Assembly (NCBI GenBank): GCA_017619755.1
Contig: JAFZRU010000046.1
Coordinates: 1 to 47,105, forward strand
Direction: 5' to 3'
From: Prevotella sp.
Lineage (GTDB): Bacteria > Bacteroidota > Bacteroidia > Bacteroidales > Bacteroidaceae
Length of the DNA: 47,105 nt
The position numbers and the translations under genes were made by a program. The notes under the pieces were generated by a model. It searched no databases, was not told where the DNA came from, and was given only the letters and a program-made list of their open reading frames with translations. How positions within the stretch are numbered: the stretch's first letter is position 1; the number at the start of each line of letters is the position of its first letter. This document shows, piece by piece, positions 25,703-34,501 of the stretch.

Positions 25703-25712
25703 GTCTTTTTTG

Positions 25713-25778
25713 AAGGGACTTTAAGGTCTCTAAGGTCTTTAAGGTCTTTAAGGACTTTAGAGACTTTAAGGTCTTTTT
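25713..25778. repeat. 9-bp-phased repeat between malY-like and gamma-CA genes
   Basis: Consecutive 9-mers begin at 25713 (AAGGGACTT), then 25722, 25731, 25740, 25749, 25758 and 25767. The consensus is TAAGGTCTT, with variants TAAGGACTT and TAGAGACTT that supply the complement. The tract ends in a T7 run abutting the MalY stop. Because AAGGTCTT and AAGACCTT pair, RNA from either strand can fold. It fills the entire gap between the two genes. Confidence 0.9.
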
Positions 25779-26939
25779 TTAGTTTAGTGTCTTGCAAATG
25801 TTTTCGAGGGCTTCTTGCAGGTATCGGAGGGGGCATGCCAGGTTGAGGCGGATGAAGCCCTCTCCGGCGGTGGCGCCATACATCGTGCCGCTGTTGACGA
25901 GCACGTGGGCGCGTTCCAAGAGGAGGCGGGTCACTTCGTCGGAGGTGAGGCCCAGCGCACGGATGTCAATCCAGGCAAGGTAGGTGCCTTCAAGGCGGGT
26001 CACCTTCAACTGTGGCAACCTCTGCTCGATGGTGGAGCACAGATAGTCGTAGTTGCGATGGAGGTAGTCGCAGAGCTGTTCTATCCAGTATTCACATTCG
26101 TTGTAAGCCGCGATGGTTCCCACGATGCCGAAGGGGTTGACGTCGCAAATCTCGTTGATGTTGATGGCGCGGTCGATGCGCTGGCGAGTTTCCTCGTCGT
26201 TGCTGATGATGTTGGCTATCTGAAGACCGGCGGTGTTGAAAGACTTGGAGGGTGAGTTGAGCGTGATGGAGTTGTCGAGACATTCCTGCGACACGGAGGC
26301 GAAGGGGGTGTACTTGTAGCCGGGCATCACTAACTCGCAATGTATCTCGTCGGCCACCACTTTCACGCCATGCCGTAGGCAGATGGTGTTCACGCGTTCC
26401 ATTTCCTCGGCGGTCCACAGTCGTCCGGCGGGGTTGTGGGGGTTGCAGAAGAGGAGGAGCCTTGTCTGAGGGTCGGCGGCTTTGCGCTCCAGGTCGTCGA
26501 AGTCGATGTGGTAGCTGCCTTCTTCGTAGATGAGCGGGTTTTCCACAAGGATGCAGTCGTTGTTGCGGATGGAGGAGAAGAAGCAGTTGTAAACCGGCGT
26601 CTGTAAAATCACCTTCTCACCCGGGGCGGCGAGGGCCTTGATGGTGGCGGAGAGCGCCGGCACCACGGCGGTGGTGTAGAGTATCCATTCGCGCTTGATG
26701 GTCCAATGGTGGCGACGTGAGAACCACGAGATGACGGCTTCGTAGTATTCGTCTGGCACCAAGTTGTAGCCGAAAACGCCGTGTTCCACGCGGCGGTGAA
26801 GGGCGTCGATGATGGGCTGGGCGACGCGGAAGTCCATGTCGGCCACCCACATCGGAATGGCGTTGGAAGCCTCGGGGGTGTCCCATTTCACACAGTTGGT
26901 GTGGCGACGGGGTATAAGAAGGTCGAAGTCGTGTCGCAT
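25779..26939 (-). CDS. MalY/PatB-like PLP-dependent C-S lyase or aminotransferase
   Basis: The product is 386 residues, full length for the family. It opens with WVADMDFRVAQPIIDAL (31-47), typical of MalY/PatB. Other landmarks are LLLFCNPHNPAGRLWTAEEM (161-180), VVADEIHCELV with Asp197, and SPSKSFNTAGLQIAN, where Lys232 should bind PLP. MalY/PatB enzymes cleave cystathionine or cysteine conjugates to pyruvate, ammonia and a thiol. The gene begins 1 base after the DUF3737 stop, so the two are translationally linked. Assignment to lyase rather than aminotransferase follows family resemblance. Confidence 0.9.
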   Translation of the reverse strand: MRHDFDLLIPRRHTNCVKWDTPEASNAIPMWVADMDFRVAQPIIDALHRRVEHGVFGYNLVPDEYYEAVISWFSRRHHWTIKREWILYTTAVVPALSATIKALAAPGEKVILQTPVYNCFFSSIRNNDCILVENPLIYEEGSYHIDFDDLERKAADPQTRLLLFCNPHNPAGRLWTAEEMERVNTICLRHGVKVVADEIHCELVMPGYKYTPFASVSQECLDNSITLNSPSKSFNTAGLQIANIISNDEETRQRIDRAININEICDVNPFGIVGTIAAYNECEYWIEQLCDYLHRNYDYLCSTIEQRLPQLKVTRLEGTYLAWIDIRALGLTSDEVTRLLLERAHVLVNSGTMYGATAGEGFIRLNLACPLRYLQEALENICKTLN

Positions 26940-26940
26940 G

Positions 26941-27792
26941 TCAGTTCTTGTTGCGGGTGATGATTTGGCAGTCGGCAGGGCCTTTGATGTTCTCGTCGAT
27001 GACCACCTCGCCGAAGCTGTCGGCCACGATGCGTCCTCCGGCGGGGTTTTTTATGCCGGCGATGTGGCCGCGGATGTCGGCCTGCACGGTGGAATATTCA
27101 AAGGCGCGGTCGCTGGCAGGGTCGAAGGTGCAGTTTTCCAACACCAGGTTGCGGGCGTAGCACAGGGGTTGCTCGCCGCCGATATGGCAGTTCACCAAAC
27201 GCAGGTTGTTGGAGTGCCACCCCAAGTACTCGCCGTCGATAAAGGAGTCGTAGATGGTGACATCCTCCACCTCCCAAAAGGAGTCTTTCGTGGTGATGTG
27301 GGCATCGTGTATTTCCACGTCTTTCACATACTGGAAGACATATTTGCTGTCGCTCTCCAAATGGTCCACGCGGATGTGGCGGCTGCCCATGAAGGGGTAG
27401 GTGCCGTCGTGCAGCGTAACGTTTTCAAGCACCAAGCCGTCGATGTTCCAAAAGGTCTCGTCTGCGTCGTTGATGGTGACGTTTCGCAAGGTCAGGTTGC
27501 GCATCTCCCTGAAGAACTTTGGGGCGTCGATGATGCAGTCCGTCATAAGCATGTGGTTGGAATACCAGATGGCGGAGCGGGAGCCAGGAGCGAAATGGCA
27601 ATGGGTGATGAGGCTGCGGTTCACGTGCCAGAGGGGATATTTGCCCTCAAAACGGCAGTGGTCGCACTCGATATCGCTACATTCCTTGAGACCCGACTCT
27701 CCCTCGGTGATGGTGACATGCTCCAAGCGGAGACCGTGTGATTCGAAAAGCGGGCGTTCGCCTCCGAAGGATTGGTTGCGGATGGTTCTCAT
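26941..27792 (-). CDS. DUF3737 family beta-helix protein
   Basis: The product is 283 residues. It opens NQSFGGERPLFESHGLRLEHVTITEGESGLKE and repeats short strands with His, Asp and Trp (KYPLWHVNRSLI, DETFWNIDGLVLENV, DSFWEVEDVTIYDS, GEYLGWHSNNLRLVNC, GEQPLCYARNLVLENC). It ends with NPAGGRIVADSFGEVVID. This is the DUF3737 pattern, a pectate-lyase-like right-handed helix of unknown function. No signal peptide is present, so it is cytoplasmic, unlike most beta-helix enzymes. It is coupled to the MalY-like gene, suggesting a shared substrate or regulation. Confidence 0.88.
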   Translation of the reverse strand: MRTIRNQSFGGERPLFESHGLRLEHVTITEGESGLKECSDIECDHCRFEGKYPLWHVNRSLITHCHFAPGSRSAIWYSNHMLMTDCIIDAPKFFREMRNLTLRNVTINDADETFWNIDGLVLENVTLHDGTYPFMGSRHIRVDHLESDSKYVFQYVKDVEIHDAHITTKDSFWEVEDVTIYDSFIDGEYLGWHSNNLRLVNCHIGGEQPLCYARNLVLENCTFDPASDRAFEYSTVQADIRGHIAGIKNPAGGRIVADSFGEVVIDENIKGPADCQIITRNKN

Positions 27793-27823
27793 TGTCTTGG
27801 GGTGAAAGGCGGCTTTTTAGGGG

Positions 27824-27868
27824 CTATAGCTTCTATAGTTTCTATAGTTTCTATAGCGACTATACTCT
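27824..27868. repeat. 9-bp-phased CTATAG repeat
   Basis: Five consecutive 9-mers start at 27824, 27833, 27842, 27851 and 27860: CTATAGCTT, CTATAGTTT, CTATAGTTT, CTATAGCGA, CTATACTCT. CTATAG is itself self-complementary. The tract lies between the mdh terminator and the DUF3737 start. Confidence 0.88.
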
Positions 27869-27879
27869 ATCCCATGCAA

Positions 27880-27913
27880 AAGCGGCGGTCTGCCTGATGG
27901 CAGGCCGCCGCTT
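27880..27913 (-). terminator. Terminator of malate dehydrogenase
   Basis: On the minus strand AAGCGGCGGCCTGCC and GGCAGACCGCCGCTT form a 15-bp stem with one G-U pair or mismatch and a 4-base loop, 17 bases after the mdh stop. It is followed by TTTGCA. This is a strong intrinsic terminator. Confidence 0.9.
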
Positions 27914-27930
27914 GATGGTGGAAGAGGTGT

Positions 27931-28923
27931 TTACAAGTTGGGGTTGATCTTGCTCCACTCTGCGATGGGCGGCACGATGTTGAGGGTGACCAACTCGTCG
28001 CGCATCTTGCAGAGGTGCTCATAGGAGGCGTCAAGTTTGGCGTTCTCCTCGGGTGTGCCTTGTGGCACCTCGAAGGTGGCTCCTTCAGGTGTGAGGCAAG
28101 TCTTCATGGCCATCATGATGTGGTCATACTTGTCGGTCTTCACGTAGGTGCCAACGGGGAAGCGGAAAGGCTCGCCACCCATGGCGGCGCGAATCATCTC
28201 CACCGAGAGGTAGGACGGGCTTTGGAAGGACGAGCGGCCGCGAAGCTTGATGATGCGGGCGCCACCCTGTGTCACTTCCTTCTTCATCTGCTCCCATTCC
28301 TCCTCGGGGAACTCCTCCGTGCCGATGATGTCGGTGAGTTTACGACCGGCAATCACCACATGGCTGCCGAAGACAGCCATCTGCTCGCCGTGTCCGCCGT
28401 AAGTGGCACATCCGGTGATTTCGTCTTGCATCACGTTGAATTTCTTGGCCAAGGCCGACTGCAGACGGGTGGTGTCAAGGCCGGCGAGGGTGGTCACCTG
28501 ACCGGGTTTCAGTCCTGAGTAGAGCAGGGTCACCAAGCCGGTGAGATCGGCGGGGTTGAAGATGATGACCACGTGCTTCACGTCGGGGCAGTATTTTTGG
28601 ATGTTCTCACCCAACTCCTGGGCAATCTTGCAGTTGCCTGCGAGCAAGTCCTCGCGGGTCATGCCCTCCTTGCGGGGGGCGCCGCCGCTGGAAATGATGT
28701 ATTTAGCGTTGGTGAAAGCCTCTGCGGCGTCGGTGGTGGCGGTGATGTTCACGTTGCCAAAGCCGCTCTGGCGCATCTCCTCGGCCACGCCTTCTGGGGA
28801 GAAGACGTCATAAAGGCAGATGTCATTTGTCAAGCCCATCATGAGGGCGGTTTGAACCATGTTGGAGCCAATCATGCCGGCAGCGCCGACAATTGTCAGT
28901 TTTTCATTTGTTAAAAATGCCAT
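27931..28923 (-). CDS. mdh: Malate dehydrogenase
   Basis: The product is 330 residues from MAFLTNEKLTIVGAAG (Met at 28921-28923). The promoter at 28963-28993 rules out the longer frame upstream. The nucleotide-binding GAAGMIGSN loop is at residues 13-21. GGAPRKEGMTREDLLAGN carries the mobile-loop arginine that marks malate rather than lactate use. VVIIFNPADLTG and the active-site region CATYGGHGEQMAVFG with catalytic His follow. It interconverts malate and oxaloacetate, using NAD(H), in the cytoplasm. In Prevotella this belongs to the fumarate-succinate fermentation route. It is a single-gene unit with its own promoter and terminator. Confidence 0.93.
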   Translation of the reverse strand: MAFLTNEKLTIVGAAGMIGSNMVQTALMMGLTNDICLYDVFSPEGVAEEMRQSGFGNVNITATTDAAEAFTNAKYIISSGGAPRKEGMTREDLLAGNCKIAQELGENIQKYCPDVKHVVIIFNPADLTGLVTLLYSGLKPGQVTTLAGLDTTRLQSALAKKFNVMQDEITGCATYGGHGEQMAVFGSHVVIAGRKLTDIIGTEEFPEEEWEQMKKEVTQGGARIIKLRGRSSFQSPSYLSVEMIRAAMGGEPFRFPVGTYVKTDKYDHIMMAMKTCLTPEGATFEVPQGTPEENAKLDASYEHLCKMRDELVTLNIVPPIAEWSKINPNL

Positions 28924-28962
28924 AAATTCAGTATTAAATGGTTGATAATCCTTATTTAGCCG

Positions 28963-28993
28963 CAAAGATAGTTGAAATCGAGTATAAAACAAA
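28963..28993 (-). promoter_or_regulatory. Promoter of mdh
   Basis: On the minus strand TTTG (28990-28993), 19 bases, then TATCTTTG (28963-28970): both Bacteroidetes promoter elements with correct spacing, 40 bases before the mdh start. Confidence 0.8.
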
Positions 28994-29028
28994 ATAAATT
29001 CCCAATTTTATTTTTCCTTGCCGTCAAG

Positions 29029-29060
29029 TTTGGTCATTTCCCATATTTTTGCTAACTTTG
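29029..29060 (+). promoter_or_regulatory. Promoter of the C10 protease gene
   Basis: TTTG (29029-29032), 20 bases, then TAACTTTG (29053-29060), 27 bases before the ATG at 29087. It is divergent from the mdh promoter; the two -33 elements are 35 bases apart. Confidence 0.8.
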
Positions 29061-29086
29061 CCTTCTCCATCCTAAAACGCAATGCC

Positions 29087-32000
29087 ATGAAAAGAACAAC
29101 CACCATTTTGGCCCTTGTGATGCTCGTTTCGGTCGTCATCGCCCATCCCGTCGATTTTCAAAAGGCACGGGCGCTCGCTTCAAGATATTCCCTCGTCGGC
29201 GACGCGCCAGCCCTGAGCCACGCTGCGAAAGTCAGCAGGGCGGATGTCACACCGCCCTATTATGTCTTCAGCAGGGGAGAGGGGGCCGGATATGTCATCG
29301 TTGCCGGCGACGACTGTCTGCCGGCCATTTTGGGCTATACTGAAAGCGGAGACTTCGACGAGAGTCGCGAGGCGCCTCAGCTCCTGGCCATGCTCGACCA
29401 TTACGCCAATGTGGTGGAAAAGTTGAGGGCAGAGGGGAGAAACATCCCATACGGGTCGGGGCCGTCAAGGATTTCCGCTGCTGTGAACACCCGTGTTAAC
29501 GTGCCGGTGCTGCTCACCTCGCATTGGCACCAGTCGTCGCCCTACAACGACCGGGCGCCCAAGTTGCCGAACGGCAACCGCGCTCTCGCCGGTTGCGTGG
29601 CGACCGCCGGTGCACAGGTATTCTATTACTGGCGGCGTGACATGCCGACCACCCTTGCCGCCACCACGCCCACCTACACTTTCGGCGACGCTCCCGCCAC
29701 CGCCGAATTTCAAATCAAGGCCGGTACGCCGCTGAAATGGGAGTTGATGCGCAACTCCTACGCCAGCCAGCCCTCCGAGTACCGCGACGCCGTGGCCATC
29801 CTCGTGGCTGCCGTGGGCATGCAGACATACTTGGAGTATGGTGAGTCCACTGGCGGATATATATGGAAACTGCCCTACGACCTATACAACCTCGAATGGA
29901 AACAGGCCAACAAGAGCGACAACTATACCGACGACATGTGGTCGGCATTGATATATAGCGATTTGAGAAAGGGGTATCCTGTCATCTATTCCGGCTATTT
30001 GGAGAACAACGAAGGCCATGCCCTTGTCATCGACGGCTACAACGCAAAGGACGACCTCTTCCATTTCAACTACGGATGGGGTGGGCAGAGTGATGGCTAT
30101 TACACCGTCAAGGATCCTGAAGCTGGCAGTTACAATAACATAGATTTTTCCTACTCGCCCACCGTCATCTACGACATCCACCCAAATAAATACAACGTCG
30201 AGGTGGACATTCTCACCGCCGACAAGGTGTATGCGCAGGTGAGCAACGACCTCACGCTGCGGGTGACCAACAAGTCCAGTAAGGCCGTTTCTGGCTTCTA
30301 CGTCTTCACCAACAAAAACGGAACGAGTCCCACACGGCTTGCCGACGCGCAGTCGAGCGACAGGGAGACGACTGTGGGCGTGGACCAGACCGGCGAACTG
30401 ACGCTCAGCGTTACGCCAGGAGCCGTTGGCACGTGCTACATCATCGTCACCGACAACAACCTCAATATCTTGGCCAAGAAAGCAGTGACCGCCGAAGAAG
30501 GTGTGGCAGACCTCTGGGTGGAGGACTTGCACATGGAGGGCAGCACGGAGACCGAGCACCACGGCTCCGACGACTACTGCGTGACCTACCACACGAAAGG
30601 CACCGCCGTCGCTCGCATCCACAACAAGGGCGAGGCGGCTTTCGAGGGAGCCATGAGGATGCGTCTGTGGAGCACCAGCGACGAGGGAGCCACTTGGCAG
30701 GAGGTGGGTATGAAGACGGGAAGGGCGACCTTGCCGGCAGGTGCCACGGCCGACGTCGCTTTCTCCATTGCCGGTTCCACGGCGGCCCCGGTGAAGGAGG
30801 GGGTGCTTTACCGCGTCACCATGGTGCGCCCCGTGCCGGTGTCTGACACGCCCGTCTCCTTCGAAGAGGGGTGCGACACGGTGGCTCATTTCGTGCTGAG
30901 AGAGCCTGACCTCACCATCGATGCTTTTGAGGATGGCGTGTTGCGCTTCTCCGGCCATTGGGACCCCACGCTCTTCGCCTCCAACACCATGGCGGGAAGT
31001 CCGTCTTACGCCGGAGCCACCGCCTACGACCTGCGCAACGTCACTTCCATTGGCAGTGTGCCGCGACTCGAAACCAATCCCAACGCGCTCTTTTTGGTGC
31101 CGTCCGACGCCGACGTGAAGGGAGTCAACGTGGTGCGTGACGGAGTGTGCACCAAACTCTCCCTCATACCCGGGTACAATTTCCGTCCACCGGTGGAACT
31201 GCGCTTGGCAGGAGGCGACATCTCGCTCCGTGAGAAGGTGGGCAAATGGTGCTTGTTGACGACTCCTTTCAATGCCCAGGTGCCTGATGGTGTCATCGCC
31301 CGCCGCATCGACAGCCACGCTGCAACGGGCATTTCCGGGAAAACCACCAATGTCAAGGTATTGGAGGCGGGTAAAACTTACCTTGCCATGACCTCGTACC
31401 ATGACAACCAGGTGCTTGAAGCCCTCGTGGAGGGGGAGACGGCTCCGGTGGCCATGGTTCCCGCAGCCAATGCCGACCCGGCCTTGGTGGGCACGTATGT
31501 CGGCATGAAAGCTCCCGAATTGTCGATGATGCTCAACGATGATGACAACCAGCGGTTTGTATTCACAGAGGAGGGTGCCGCCGTGCAGGCCCTCCGGGGA
31601 TATTTCTTCGCAGAGGATGTGTCCGGTAATTTCTCCGCCAGTTCCAACTCACTCATTGACCCTTCTTACCGCACCTTGGCCCTTGCCATCGACCAGGCAT
31701 ACGGCATCTTGAACAAATACAGCGATATCGTGGCTCAAGAGGCATACGACGAATATCTCGAAAGCATCAAGGAGGCGGAAAGGGAGTTCTCCAACAGGGA
31801 GTCCTCGACGCTCGACACACCCGCCAAGGTGACCGCCTACGCACAGGAGTTGCTCGACAAGGGTAATGATTACATGCGGAAAATCGAAAAGCCGGGAAAG
31901 GTGGAGGTGGACTTTACGTCGTATATCAAAAACCCGTCGTTTGAACAGAAAAACACCAATGGTTGGACGCTCACAACCCCCGTCAATCCCAACATCACCG

Positions 32001-32560
32001 CTACGACGGCGGCGAAGGTCTATTATAATTCCTCGGACAACTATTTCACCGCGTACGCCGACGGCAGCTACATCCTCAACTCGTCCTACATGTTCACCAA
32101 AGAAGAGGGGGTGCGCGACACCCTCGGCGTGGGCATCTCGCAGGAGGTGGAGGGACTGGTGCCGGGCAACTACCGGTTGACGGCGTTGCTCGCCTCCGAT
32201 GAGGGAGGTGTCATCACCCTCTTTGCCGGAGACAAAACGACCATCGTGACCGCACATCCTTTCGGGAGGCATTACTTCACAGAGGGCGTGGTGGACAGCG
32301 TGGAGGTGAAGGCGGAGAACGGTGGTCTTGGGTCGCTGCTCATCGGCATCCAACCGGGGCATTGGTTCAAGGCCGACAACTTCCGCCTCACATGGATGGG
32401 TCCTGCCTCAAGTGGGGATATTCCCGACGCCATCGCCGAGACACCCACGCTGCCACGACCGGCCCTCCGGGGAACATACACCCTCCAAGGCCAGCGTGTG
32501 GAGCGCCCCACCCGCCCCGGCATCTACATTATGGATGGCAAAAAGATAGTAATCAAGTAA
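29087..32560 (+). CDS. Secreted C10 family cysteine protease (streptopain-like), multidomain
   Basis: The product is 1157 residues from MKRTTTILALV (29087), the first Met after the promoter. A signal peptide (about 1-20) and propeptide precede the papain-like domain. NRALAGCVATAGAQ gives catalytic Cys170, and NNEGHALVIDGY gives His311, followed by FNYGWGG. These are the streptopain (SpeB) landmarks. Beyond about residue 390 there are beta-sandwich-like regions, a coiled segment near 890-950 and a carbohydrate-binding-like stretch near 960-1100 (SYIKNPSFEQKNTNGW). The C-terminal tail TLQGQRVERPTRPGIYIMDGKK resembles type IX-type or surface-sorting tails. Such enzymes cleave host or food proteins and are made as inactive zymogens. 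Confidence 0.92.
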   Translation: MKRTTTILALVMLVSVVIAHPVDFQKARALASRYSLVGDAPALSHAAKVSRADVTPPYYVFSRGEGAGYVIVAGDDCLPAILGYTESGDFDESREAPQLLAMLDHYANVVEKLRAEGRNIPYGSGPSRISAAVNTRVNVPVLLTSHWHQSSPYNDRAPKLPNGNRALAGCVATAGAQVFYYWRRDMPTTLAATTPTYTFGDAPATAEFQIKAGTPLKWELMRNSYASQPSEYRDAVAILVAAVGMQTYLEYGESTGGYIWKLPYDLYNLEWKQANKSDNYTDDMWSALIYSDLRKGYPVIYSGYLENNEGHALVIDGYNAKDDLFHFNYGWGGQSDGYYTVKDPEAGSYNNIDFSYSPTVIYDIHPNKYNVEVDILTADKVYAQVSNDLTLRVTNKSSKAVSGFYVFTNKNGTSPTRLADAQSSDRETTVGVDQTGELTLSVTPGAVGTCYIIVTDNNLNILAKKAVTAEEGVADLWVEDLHMEGSTETEHHGSDDYCVTYHTKGTAVARIHNKGEAAFEGAMRMRLWSTSDEGATWQEVGMKTGRATLPAGATADVAFSIAGSTAAPVKEGVLYRVTMVRPVPVSDTPVSFEEGCDTVAHFVLREPDLTIDAFEDGVLRFSGHWDPTLFASNTMAGSPSYAGATAYDLRNVTSIGSVPRLETNPNALFLVPSDADVKGVNVVRDGVCTKLSLIPGYNFRPPVELRLAGGDISLREKVGKWCLLTTPFNAQVPDGVIARRIDSHAATGISGKTTNVKVLEAGKTYLAMTSYHDNQVLEALVEGETAPVAMVPAANADPALVGTYVGMKAPELSMMLNDDDNQRFVFTEEGAAVQALRGYFFAEDVSGNFSASSNSLIDPSYRTLALAIDQAYGILNKYSDIVAQEAYDEYLESIKEAEREFSNRESSTLDTPAKVTAYAQELLDKGNDYMRKIEKPGKVEVDFTSYIKNPSFEQKNTNGWTLTTPVNPNITATTAAKVYYNSSDNYFTAYADGSYILNSSYMFTKEEGVRDTLGVGISQEVEGLVPGNYRLTALLASDEGGVITLFAGDKTTIVTAHPFGRHYFTEGVVDSVEVKAENGGLGSLLIGIQPGHWFKADNFRLTWMGPASSGDIPDAIAETPTLPRPALRGTYTLQGQRVERPTRPGIYIMDGKKIVIK

Positions 32561-32660
32561 AGTCGTAAAGGTCTTTAAAGTCCTTAAGGTCTTTAAAGTC
32601 CTTAAAGTCGTTAACGACCTTAAACCCTTAAACCTTTAAACTCTTAAACCCTTAACCCCT
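32558..32660. repeat. 9- then 8-bp-phased TAA repeat with central palindrome
   Basis: TAA cores occur at 32558, 32566, 32576, 32585, 32594, 32603, 32612, 32621, 32629, 32637, 32645 and 32653. The spacing is mostly 9 in the first half and exactly 8 at the end. The middle holds a perfect palindrome, GTCGTTAACGAC (32607-32618). The left half is rich in AAAGTCCTTAAGGTCTTT, related to the tract at 25713-25778. It fills the gap between the protease and pepP and ends 8 bases before the pepP start. Confidence 0.88.
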
Positions 32661-32668
32661 TCCCCCTT

Positions 32669-34483
32669 ATGCAAAACAAGACTATACAAGAAAGGCTGGA
32701 AGCCCTCCGCACCTGGATGCGGCGGGAGCAACTTGACGCATTCATCTTCCCCAGTACTGACCCTCACAACAGCGAATACGTGCCTGACCATTGGAAGGGC
32801 CGCGAGTGGATCTCTGGCTTCAATGGTTCGGCTGGCATCGCCGTGGTGACGGCGGAAAAAGCCGCCCTATGGACAGACTCTCGTTATTTCATCGCTGCGG
32901 AACAGCAGCTTGAAGGCACCGGATACGTTCTCATGCGAGAGCGCATCGAGGGTACGCCGACCATCGCTGACTGGTTGGGAAGCGTTTTTAAGGAAATGAA
33001 AAGCGACAAGGATGCCTTCGCCGAAAACGGGTCGATGGTAGGCATCGACGGGATGGCCTCCAGCTTTGAGAAGGTGATGACGTTGCAGACTGACTTGTCG
33101 GTGTGGGGAATAAAACTAAAAACAAGTCTTGACCCTCTTGCTGAAATATGGACGGATCGGCCACCCATCCCCAAGAAGCGGGTGAACGTCCATCCCTTGG
33201 AATACGCCGGGGAGACGGCGACAAGCAAGATTGGGCGCATCAGGGAAAAACTGGAGGAGCAGCATACGCAAGCCATCCTCGTCAACACCCTTGACGACAT
33301 CGCGTGGACGCTCAACCTGAGGGGTGATGACGTGCATTGCAATCCGGTGTTTGTGGCCTATTTGCTCATCAACCAGGAGGAGACCGTCCTCTTCATCGAT
33401 TCCGACAAGGTGGATGAAGAGGTGAGGAACTACCTGCAAGCCGAGGGGGTGGAGATAGAAGGATACGACCGTGTGGTGGAACGTATGGGGATGTCGTGCG
33501 ATGGAGTATTGTCTATCGACCCGGGCTTGGTCAACTACACCCTCTTCAAGGCGGTGAAGTGCATCTATAAACCCCAGAAATCAATCATTCCCGCCATGAA
33601 GGCGGTGAAAAACGAGGTGGAGATGGCCGGATACCGTAGCGCGATGAAAAAGGACGGAGTGGCCATGGTGAAATTCCTCTACTGGTTGGACAAGGCGATG
33701 AAGAGGGGAGGGGAGACGGAACTCTCCATCGACAGAAAGCTCACCGCGTTACGTGCCGAGCAACCGCTTTTCAGGGGTCTTTCCTTCGACACCATCGCCG
33801 GATATGGGGCACACGGGGCCATCGTCCATTACGAGGCAACGGAGGAAACCGACATCGCCTTGAAGCCGGAGGGGCTTCTGCTGCTCGACTCCGGCGGACA
33901 GTACCTTGACGGCACCACGGACATCACACGAACCATTCCCTTGGGACCTGTCACCGACGAGATGCGGCGGGTATATACGCTCGTGTTGAAGGGACACATA
34001 CGGTTGCAGATGCTCAAGTTCCCCGACGGAGCCTGTGGCTCGCAGCTCGACGTGGCGGCACGTGCGCCGTTGTGGCGCGAGGGTCTCAATTTCCTGCATG
34101 GCACGGGTCATGGCGTGGGCTCTTATCTCAACGTACACGAAGGGCCGCACCAAATCAGGATGGAGTGGTGGCCGGCACCGTTGAGGGCGGGCATGACCGT
34201 CACCGATGAACCTGGCATCTACGTGGAGGGAAAATTCGGCGTGAGGATAGAGAACACGCTGCTCATCACCCCCTACAAGGAGACGACATTCGGACGCTTC
34301 CTGCAGTTTGAGACGCTCACCCTATGCCCTATCAGCCTCGCGCCGGTGGATTTCTCCCTCCTCGACCATGAGGAGATAAGTTGGCTCAACGACTACCACC
34401 GCAAGGTGTATGACGAATTGGCTCCCCTGCTCGACGACGAGGAGCGGCGGTGGCTTGCCAAGGCCACCGCACCTGTGGTTTGA
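32669..34483 (+). CDS. pepP: Xaa-Pro aminopeptidase (M24B)
   Basis: The product is 604 residues, the long three-domain form with two creatinase-like N-terminal domains and a C-terminal pita-bread metalloprotease domain. Motifs in the last include GLSFDTIAGYGAHGAIVHY, LLLLDSGGQYLDGTTDITRT (two metal Asp), FLHGTGHGVGSYLNVHEGP (metal His), TDEPGIYVEGKFGVRIENTLL (metal Glu) and a closing LCPISLAPVDFSLL. It removes N-terminal residues before proline in the cytoplasm. It is preceded by a phased repeat rather than a recognised promoter. Its end lies 18 bases from the convergent carbamoyltransferase stop, too close for a separate terminator. Confidence 0.95.
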   Translation: MQNKTIQERLEALRTWMRREQLDAFIFPSTDPHNSEYVPDHWKGREWISGFNGSAGIAVVTAEKAALWTDSRYFIAAEQQLEGTGYVLMRERIEGTPTIADWLGSVFKEMKSDKDAFAENGSMVGIDGMASSFEKVMTLQTDLSVWGIKLKTSLDPLAEIWTDRPPIPKKRVNVHPLEYAGETATSKIGRIREKLEEQHTQAILVNTLDDIAWTLNLRGDDVHCNPVFVAYLLINQEETVLFIDSDKVDEEVRNYLQAEGVEIEGYDRVVERMGMSCDGVLSIDPGLVNYTLFKAVKCIYKPQKSIIPAMKAVKNEVEMAGYRSAMKKDGVAMVKFLYWLDKAMKRGGETELSIDRKLTALRAEQPLFRGLSFDTIAGYGAHGAIVHYEATEETDIALKPEGLLLLDSGGQYLDGTTDITRTIPLGPVTDEMRRVYTLVLKGHIRLQMLKFPDGACGSQLDVAARAPLWREGLNFLHGTGHGVGSYLNVHEGPHQIRMEWWPAPLRAGMTVTDEPGIYVEGKFGVRIENTLLITPYKETTFGRFLQFETLTLCPISLAPVDFSLLDHEEISWLNDYHRKVYDELAPLLDDEERRWLAKATAPVV

Positions 34484-34501
34484 AAACGATGGAAACAGTC
34501 G

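Noticed and set aside
26809-27741. 310-residue + strand open frame
   Set aside because: Antisense to DUF3737 and the start of the MalY-like gene, both with clear family motifs.
29882-31402. 506-residue - strand open frame inside the protease gene
   Set aside because: Antisense to the C10 protease, which has a promoter, signal peptide and catalytic residues; the shadow has none.
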